Part shown: in pieces, positions 5,857 to 9,827 of the stretch
Layout of the letters: each line of letters opens with the position of its first letter
Position numbering within the stretch: position 1 is the first letter of the stretch
Source: Actinomycetota bacterium
Lineage (GTDB): Bacteria > Actinomycetota > Thermoleophilia > Solirubrobacterales > Thermoleophilaceae
Reading direction: 5' to 3'
Assembly (NCBI GenBank): GCA_005885165.1
Contig: VAXR01000109.1
Coordinates: 1 to 9,827, forward strand
DNA length: 9,827 nucleotides
Program-made: the position numbers and the translations under genes
Notes under the pieces: generated by a model
What the model was told of the DNA's origin: nothing
What the model saw: only the letters and a program-made list of their open reading frames with translations
Databases searched by the model: none

Positions 5857-7014
5857 GTGGCGTCCGTACAGGAAATCCGCAACGCCCTTCAGGCGGTGAT
5901 CGACCCCGAGCTGCGGCGGGACATCGTCGAGCTCGGGATGGTGCGCTCCGTGGAGCAGCCCGAGCCTGGGCGCGTCGACGTGGTGGTCTCGCTCACCACC
6001 CCCGGTTGCCCGATCCGCGCTCACTTCGAGAAGGGGGTGCAGGAGGCGGTCGGCCGGCTCGATGGCGTCCAGCTCGTGAACGTGGGCTTCGACGTGCTCT
6101 CACCCGAGGAGAAGCAGGGGCTCCAGGCGCGGCTTGGCCGCCAGGGAGGGCTTCCGGAGGGAGCGCTCGCCGCCGTCAAGAACGTGATCTGCGTCGGCTC
6201 AGGCAAGGGCGGGGTCGGCAAGTCGACCGTTACCGCGAACCTCGCCGCCGCCCTCACCGCCGAGGGGCACCCCACGGCTGCGCTCGACGCCGACGTGTGG
6301 GGCTACTCGCTCCCGCGCATGCTCGGCGTCCACGGGCGGCCGAAGCTCACCCCGCAGCGCAAGCTGATCCCGCTCGTCGGCGCCGGCGACGTGCAGGCGA
6401 TCTCGATCGAGTTCTTCCTCGAGCGCCAGGACCAGGCGATCGTCTGGCGCGGGCCGATGCTCCACAAGGCGATCCGCCAGTTCCTCGAGGACGTCGACTG
6501 GGGCGAGCTCGACTACCTCCTGATCGACCTCCCGCCCGGGACGGGTGACGTCTCGATGACGCTCGCCCAGCTCCTGCCCCAGGCGCGCTTCCTGATCGTC
6601 ACGACGCCGCAGCCCGCCGCGCAGAAGGTGGCGAAGCGCGCCGCCGAGACAGCCGAGCGCTTCGACCTGGAGATAGTGGGAGTGGTCGAGAACATGGCCG
6701 GCTTCACCACACCGACCGGCGAGCGCTTCACGATCTTCGGCGAGGGCGGCGGACAGCTGCTTGCGGATGAGCTCGACGTTCCCCTGCTCGGCAAGGTGCC
6801 GCTGCAGGAGGAGCTGCGCGAGGGCGCCGACGAAGGCCGCCCGCTGGTGCTGACGGACCCCGACGCGCCCGCCTCCCAGGCGATCTTCCACGCGGCGAGC
6901 GGCCTGATCGCCGCGACGCCCCAGGAGCTCCCCGTGCTCCAGGCTCCGAGCGGCCACCCGGCGGCCCCCGCCCCGGCGCCGGTCACTGGCACGCCGCTCC
7001 CGATGGCCCCCTAA
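5857..7014 (+). CDS. mrp: Mrp/ApbC family P-loop ATPase (iron-sulfur cluster carrier)
   Basis: A 385-residue cytoplasmic protein. The N-terminal MIP18/DUF59 domain (about 1-85) has DPELRRDIVELGMV and the conserved TTPGC Cys51. The P-loop domain follows, with the deviant Walker A GKGGVGKST (116-124), ALDADVWGYSLPRMLG (142-157), and LLIDLPPGTGD (221-231). ENMAGF (279-283 region) and FGEGGG (294-299) are family landmarks. Mrp/ApbC proteins bind ATP and carry Fe-S clusters to apoproteins. In many members a CxxC follows the ENM segment and holds the cluster between two subunits. Here that place reads TTPTG (284-288), without cysteine. The C-terminus ends in a Pro/Ala tail (about 365-385). The GTG start at 5857 puts the domain start at ASVQEIRNAL; an open frame extends further upstream but would cross the divergent gene's promoter. 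Confidence 0.92.
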   Translation: MASVQEIRNALQAVIDPELRRDIVELGMVRSVEQPEPGRVDVVVSLTTPGCPIRAHFEKGVQEAVGRLDGVQLVNVGFDVLSPEEKQGLQARLGRQGGLPEGALAAVKNVICVGSGKGGVGKSTVTANLAAALTAEGHPTAALDADVWGYSLPRMLGVHGRPKLTPQRKLIPLVGAGDVQAISIEFFLERQDQAIVWRGPMLHKAIRQFLEDVDWGELDYLLIDLPPGTGDVSMTLAQLLPQARFLIVTTPQPAAQKVAKRAAETAERFDLEIVGVVENMAGFTTPTGERFTIFGEGGGQLLADELDVPLLGKVPLQEELREGADEGRPLVLTDPDAPASQAIFHAASGLIAATPQELPVLQAPSGHPAAPAPAPVTGTPLPMAP

Positions 7015-7020
7015 ATCGGG

Positions 7021-7064
7021 CCTTGCATTTGCAGTCCCGACCCGGTTAGGGTCGGCCTGCAAGG
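7021..7064 (+). terminator. Large hairpin between the Mrp-type gene and the SnoaL-like gene
   Basis: CCGACCC (7037-7043) pairs with GGGTCGG (7049-7055) around GGTTA. An outer CCTTGCA (7021-7027) pairs with TGCAAGG (7058-7064). GCAG (7031-7034) can instead pair with CTGC (7057-7060). It begins six bases after the Mrp stop codon and could end that transcript, though no T-run follows. Confidence 0.5.
7023..7052 (+). promoter_or_regulatory. Possible promoter of the SnoaL-like gene
   Basis: TTGCAT (7023-7028), an 18-base spacer and TAGGGT (7047-7052) form a moderate sigma70-type pair. Transcription would begin near 7059. It lies within the hairpin sequence, so one or the other reading may be fortuitous. 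Confidence 0.3.
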
Positions 7065-7073
7065 TCCACCAGC

Positions 7074-7085
7074 AAAGGAGAGGGG
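7074..7085 (+). promoter_or_regulatory. Strong ribosome binding site of the SnoaL-like gene
   Basis: AAAGGAGAGGGG ends three bases before ATG 7089, with the AGGAG core at the usual distance. It is the best Shine-Dalgarno in the window and suggests high translation. Confidence 0.7.
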
Positions 7086-7088
7086 CAA

Positions 7089-7523
7089 ATGGCCAACGAG
7101 CAGAATGAGCAGATCGTTCGCCGTGGGTTCGAGATGTTCAACACAGGCGACACGTCTGGGGCGGCGGAGATCACGGCTCCGGACGCCGTGTCCCACGACC
7201 CGGCGCAACCCGAGGACTCGCAAGGACCCGAGGGCTTCGCGGCCGTCGTCGCGATGTACCGCGGGGCGTTCCCGGATCTCACGCTTACGGTCGAGGAAAT
7301 GTGCTCGGATGGCGACATGGTCTGCACCCGCTGGTCGAGCGAGGGGACGAACGACGGCGAGCTCATGGGCATGCCGCCCACGGGCAAGCACATCCGCGTG
7401 ACCGGCCTCGCAATGGACCGGATCAAGGACGGCAAGATCGTCGAGTCCTGGAACCAGTGGGACAACGCCGGGTTGATGCAGCAGCTCGGCATAGGCGAGG
7501 CGGCTGCAGCGGCAGCCAGCTGA
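7089..7523 (+). CDS. SnoaL-like ester cyclase / NTF2-fold protein
   Basis: A 144-residue protein with the SnoaL-like polyketide cyclase pattern of the NTF2 (cone-shaped alpha+beta barrel) superfamily. QIVRRGFEMFNTGD (8-21) is the first helix, VSHDP (34-38) carries the pocket His36, and FPDLTLTVEEM (61-71) is typical. MGMPPTGKHIRVTG (93-106) and DRIKDGKIVESWNQWD (110-125) complete the signature. These proteins bind small hydrophobic ligands; true SnoaL closes polyketide rings, while most environmental homologues have no known substrate. No polyketide genes are present here, so cyclase activity is not implied. It ends in an Ala-rich tail. The nitroreductase gene starts 39 bases downstream on the same strand, so the two may be cotranscribed. 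Confidence 0.88.
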   Translation: MANEQNEQIVRRGFEMFNTGDTSGAAEITAPDAVSHDPAQPEDSQGPEGFAAVVAMYRGAFPDLTLTVEEMCSDGDMVCTRWSSEGTNDGELMGMPPTGKHIRVTGLAMDRIKDGKIVESWNQWDNAGLMQQLGIGEAAAAAAS

Positions 7524-7524
7524 G

Positions 7525-7538
7525 CGCGGAGCGCCGCG
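7525..7538 (+). other. Short hairpin between the SnoaL-like and nitroreductase genes
   Basis: CGCGG and CCGCG arms around AGCG give a 5-bp stem just after the SnoaL-like stop codon. It is too weak to call a terminator. TAGCGT (7548-7553), nine bases before the next ATG, could be a -10 for a separate near-leaderless transcript. Confidence 0.25.
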
Positions 7539-7562
7539 TGCGTCAGCTAGCGTCGGGCTCCG

Positions 7563-8081
7563 ATGGAGCTCGATGAGGCGATCCGCACGCGGCGCACCCA
7601 CAAGGCGTACAGGCAGGAGCCCGTGGAGCGGGCGACGCTCGACGAGCTGTTCGAGCTCGCCCGCTGGGCTCCCAACCACAACCTCACGAACCCCTGGCGC
7701 TTCCGCGTGCTCGGCCCCAAGGCGCGGGAGCGGCTGAAGGCGGCCGCCGAGGCAATCGAGACCGGATCCGGGGCGAAGCTCGACCGCGCCCCCACGCTCG
7801 TGGCCGCCAGCGTGGCGCTGGGCGGCGACCCGGTCCAGGATCGGGAGGACCTGCTCGCGGGCGGGGTGGCCGCGTACATCGTCCTCCTCGCGGCGCACGA
7901 CCGCGGCCTTGCCGGATACTGGCGGACGCCCGCGGTGCTGCGGGATCCGCGGGGCCGGGAGGCGGTCGGGATGGGAGAGGACGAGGAGCTTCTCGGCCTC
8001 CTCCACCTCGGCTACCCGCGCCAGGAGCAGCGGCCGCCCGAGCGCGAGCCGGTGGCGCGGATCGTCGAGTACCTCGACTGA
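7563..8081 (+). CDS. Nitroreductase family protein (FMN-dependent)
   Basis: A 172-residue single-domain protein of the nitroreductase superfamily, which binds FMN and uses NAD(P)H to reduce nitro groups, quinones or similar acceptors. MELDEAIRTRRTHKAY (1-16) is the usual N-terminal helix with the FMN-phosphate arginines. LARWAPNHNLTNPWRF (32-47) is the APS-x-x-N-x-x-P-W motif with Asn43, Pro44 and Trp45. LLAGGVAAYIVLLAAHDRGL (97-116) is the core helix and YWRTPAV (119-125) precedes the second FMN contact. LLHLGYP (146-152) matches the family's terminal LGYP strand. It resembles the short YdjA-like branch. The true substrate cannot be read from sequence. No Shine-Dalgarno is visible before ATG 7563. 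It faces the MmgE/PrpD gene, with only three bases between the stop codons. Confidence 0.9.
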   Translation: MELDEAIRTRRTHKAYRQEPVERATLDELFELARWAPNHNLTNPWRFRVLGPKARERLKAAAEAIETGSGAKLDRAPTLVAASVALGGDPVQDREDLLAGGVAAYIVLLAAHDRGLAGYWRTPAVLRDPRGREAVGMGEDEELLGLLHLGYPRQEQRPPEREPVARIVEYLD

Positions 8082-8084
8082 TCG

Positions 8085-9248
8085 CTAGCGGAGTCCCGCC
8101 GCCTCGATGACCTCGGCGACCGGACGGCGCGGGTCGTCGAGTACGCCGTCGAGCCGCTCGCCCGCAAGCGAATGGACCTTCGAGCGAAGGGCCGCTCTCC
8201 CCATCGGCTGCTCCGGCGAGCCGAGCGCGGCCCCGACGCGCGCGAGAACCGTTCCGCCGAGCTCGATCAGCGCCTCCGACTCGAGGAGTCCGGGGTCGGT
8301 TCGAACGGCGACGCGCTCGGCGAGCACGCGCGCGTCGGGATCGACCGATCGGAAGCTGGCGACGTCGGGCGGCCCGTAGAGGAGCGTGTACGCCACGAGG
8401 TAGGGGATCGAGAACTTCGCCTCGAGGCCGTCGCGCACGTCGTCGCGGAACGCAGTGAGCCGGGAGACGGGATGGACCACGGCGACGATCGTGCCGTCGG
8501 GCACGCCGCGCTGCGCCCTCACGCGATCGGCCGCCTCGATCGCGCTGTGGGTCTGGAGGCAGCACGGATATGCCTTGATCCAGTTCTCGACCACGGCCGC
8601 CTCGCCGTCGGCCCTGTCGAGCAGGTCGGCCGGCCAGCGCGCGCCGAACGCCTGCTCGAAGCCGGTCACAACCTCGGCGCCGGCGCCGGCGCCTGCGGCC
8701 GCGAGCTGCGCGGCGGTCGTCCCGGCCGCCGCCGCTTGCCCAACCTGGAGCGCCTTGCCGTCCGAGCCGAACGCCCCCTGGAGGCCGCCCGCGCGCAGGA
8801 GAGCGAGGCGCACGGCCGCCTCGGTGGCCTCGCGGTCGAGCTCGAGCAGCCGCGCCGCGGCCACGGCCGCGCCGGCTACCCCGCAGACGGCCGTGGGGTG
8901 CCAGCCGCGCTCGCGGATCGCAGGGTGGTTGGCGGCGCTGAGCCCGCCCGTCGCCTCGAACCCGGCGGCGTACGCCGCGAGCGCCTCGCCGACGCTGGCC
9001 TCGCGCTCCGCGCCAAGGAGCAGTGCGACCGGGGCCGTGGGAGCGCTGAGGTGGGCGAGGCCGGGCAGGTAGGTGTCGTCGAAGTCGAGCACGTGGCCCG
9101 CGGTCCCGGCCGCCGCGATCCGCTCGGCAAGCCCGCCGTCGAGGCCGCGCGCCGCGCGCGCTGCGGGCTCCTCCGCCCCGGCGACCGCGCACGCCAGCCA
9201 GTCGAGCATGGCGACGCTGTAGGCCGGGTTGAGCACGGTGGCGCTCAC
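8085..9248 (-). CDS. MmgE/PrpD family protein
   Basis: A 387-residue protein of the MmgE/PrpD family (2-methylcitrate dehydratase, cis-aconitate decarboxylase and relatives). Motifs seen are HVLDFDDTYLPGLAHLSAP (52-70), RGWHPTA (114-120), GLQGAFGSDGKALQVGQAA (155-173), KAYPCCLQTHSAIEAA (225-240) and AKFSIPYLVAYTLLYG (277-292). The chosen start is GTG 9248, which overlaps the stop of the preceding gene in GTGA, a pattern of translational coupling. The same frame is open further upstream to 9452, but that part lies inside the preceding gene and is Arg-rich shadow sequence. At 387 residues it is shorter than the usual 440-480; the first helix before the AMLDWLACAVAG segment is nearly missing. 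The substrate is unknown; there are no methylcitrate-cycle genes beside it. Confidence 0.85.
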   Translation of the reverse strand: MSATVLNPAYSVAMLDWLACAVAGAEEPAARAARGLDGGLAERIAAAGTAGHVLDFDDTYLPGLAHLSAPTAPVALLLGAEREASVGEALAAYAAGFEATGGLSAANHPAIRERGWHPTAVCGVAGAAVAAARLLELDREATEAAVRLALLRAGGLQGAFGSDGKALQVGQAAAAGTTAAQLAAAGAGAGAEVVTGFEQAFGARWPADLLDRADGEAAVVENWIKAYPCCLQTHSAIEAADRVRAQRGVPDGTIVAVVHPVSRLTAFRDDVRDGLEAKFSIPYLVAYTLLYGPPDVASFRSVDPDARVLAERVAVRTDPGLLESEALIELGGTVLARVGAALGSPEQPMGRAALRSKVHSLAGERLDGVLDDPRRPVAEVIEAAGLR

Positions 9249-9598
9249 GCTGCCACCGGGCGCCAGTACGAGCGGAGCAGGCGCAGCGCGTTGCCGCTCG
9301 TGATCTGGTCCGCCGCCTCGGCGCCGTAGCGCCCCACGAGCCGCTCCTCGACCGCCGCCATGTCGGCCGCGCTCTCGATCCCGGCGAGGGTCGGCTTCAC
9401 GAACCCGTCGAGGTCCGTCCCGATCCCGGTGTGACGGTGGCCACCCTTCCACTCGTGGAGGGTGTCGATATCCAGCGCGCGGAGCCAGTCGCGGAGCCGC
9501 GCGCGGCCGCGGCGGCGGACCATGGCCGCGAGCGCAGCGTCCTCGTCCGGATCGGCGAGCAGGTGCATCGGATAGTGGATGTGGAGGTCGGCGATCAC
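9245..9598 (-). CDS. Internally shortened peptidase M19 (membrane dipeptidase) homologue
   Basis: A 117-residue protein made of the two ends of an M19 dipeptidase. Residues 1-42 match the family N-terminus, with the metal motif ADLHIHYPMHLL and the basic helix RRRGRARLRDWLRAL. Residues 43-117 match the C-terminus: DIDTLHEWKGGHRHTGIGTD, then LDGFVKPTLAGIE, and ITSGNALRLLRSYWR. A normal member has about 350-400 residues, so about 250-300 from the middle are missing, including the bridging Glu and the further His ligands. Dipeptidase activity is therefore not expected. The frame is intact and ends in the GTGA overlap with the MmgE/PrpD gene. Start GTG 9598 has AAGGG ten bases upstream. It lies 30 bases after the ferredoxin gene. 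It may be a real in-frame deletion, a remnant, or an assembly collapse. Confidence 0.75.
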   Translation of the reverse strand: MIADLHIHYPMHLLADPDEDAALAAMVRRRGRARLRDWLRALDIDTLHEWKGGHRHTGIGTDLDGFVKPTLAGIESAADMAAVEERLVGRYGAEAADQITSGNALRLLRSYWRPVAA

Positions 9599-9628
9599 CC
9601 TGCGCCGGCCCTTACCCGGTTGGGGGTC

Positions 9629-9827
9629 CTAGGAGCTCTGGTAGTACTGAGCGTTGGTCTCCGTGTACTTCTGCCACTCCTCGGGGAGCTGATCCTCCGC
9701 GAAGCAGGCGTCCACGGGGCAGGCCTCGACGCAGGCGTCGCAGTCGATGCACTCGTCGGGATCGATGTAGAGCATCTCGACGGAGTCGTAGTCGGGCTCC
9801 TCCGGGGTCGGGTGGATGCAGTCCACC
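9629..9827 (-). CDS. fdxA: FdxA-like ferredoxin, partial (N-terminus beyond window)
   Basis: The last 66 or so residues of a small two-cluster ferredoxin. The first visible residues, VDCIHPTPEEPDYDSVEML, are internal: in FdxA-type proteins VDCI follows the first Cys cluster, so the GTG at 9826 is a valine codon and not a start. YIDPDECIDCDACVEACPV carries the complete CxxCxxCxxxCP set of the [4Fe-4S] cluster. The tail LPEEWQKYTETNAQYYQ is typical of this family. It carries electrons in the cytoplasm. It is first in a minus-strand series with the shortened M19 and MmgE/PrpD genes. An additional Cys in VDACFAED, where many homologues have Ile, is a small oddity. Stop TAG is at 9629-9631. Confidence 0.9.
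   Translation of the reverse strand, partial: VDCIHPTPEEPDYDSVEMLYIDPDECIDCDACVEACPVDACFAEDQLPEEWQKYTETNAQYYQSS

Noticed and set aside
5785..6024. Longer form of the small repeat protein reaching to 6024 on the minus strand
   Set aside because: The upstream part lies antisense to the DUF59 domain of the Mrp-type gene and has no repeat pattern; GTG 5784 has a good ribosome site.
8172..9329. 385-codon open frame on the plus strand, and a 502-codon minus frame at 7684-9192
   Set aside because: Both overlap the MmgE/PrpD and nitroreductase genes and consist of Arg/Gly/Ala-rich sequence without motifs.
9249..9452. MmgE/PrpD start at 9452
   Set aside because: The added residues are Arg/Gly-rich and overlap the M19 frame. 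The GTGA overlap at 9245-9248 gives a normal coupled start.
1..9827. CRISPR array, insertion sequence, prophage, toxin-antitoxin pair, tRNA or rRNA
   Set aside because: I saw no regular spaced repeats of CRISPR type, no transposase or integrase motifs, no terminal inverted repeats with target duplications, and no tRNA-like cloverleaf or rRNA sequence.

Overview
The window is high-GC, gene-dense bacterial DNA. It most resembles an actinobacterium of the Thermoleophilia (Solirubrobacterales/Gaiellales) type. The evidence is the strong G/C third-position bias, the use of GTG starts, a DUF2342-type zinc metallohydrolase, a FdxA-like ferredoxin, and two secreted proteins of a style common in that class. 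Placement is inferred from protein character, not from a marker gene.

Layout. (1) 1-3391, minus strand: two exported proteins. One is a Cys-containing secreted protein cut by the left edge of the window, open from 1098 to base 1. The other is a 698-residue parallel beta-helix protein with a CSLREA-like N-terminus, a choice-of-anchor-Q-type motif, a DUF11 domain and a His-rich C-terminal domain. (2) 3392-3567: divergent intergenic region with a good TTGACA/TACGGT promoter for the beta-helix gene and two inverted repeats. (3) 3568-4617, plus: DUF2342 zinc metallohydrolase (HELTH). Its tail runs into a triple 10-bp direct repeat. (4) 4618-4802: AT-rich promoter island with a perfect palindrome. 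(5) 4803-5327, plus: an extremely Arg-rich small protein with 11-residue repeats, ended by a strong intrinsic terminator. (6) 5458-5784, minus: a small Gly/Ala-repeat protein, convergent on that terminator. (7) 5857-7014, plus: Mrp/ApbC-type P-loop ATPase, divergent from the repeat protein. (8) 7089-7523 and 7563-8081, plus: SnoaL-like protein and nitroreductase. (9) 8085-9827, minus: a likely operon in the order ferredoxin (cut by the right edge), a drastically shortened peptidase-M19 homologue, and an MmgE/PrpD family protein started by a GTGA overlap.

The clearest anomaly is the M19 homologue. It has about 42 N-terminal residues joined in frame to about 75 C-terminal residues of the family, with the catalytic middle (roughly 250-300 residues) missing. 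Other points worth checking are the Arg-rich hendecad protein, the small repeat protein, the Mrp protein without the usual CxxC, and the beta-helix gene with an in-frame stop two codons before its start. I see no CRISPR array, insertion sequence, tRNA or rRNA. Nothing proves a new defence or mobile system here.
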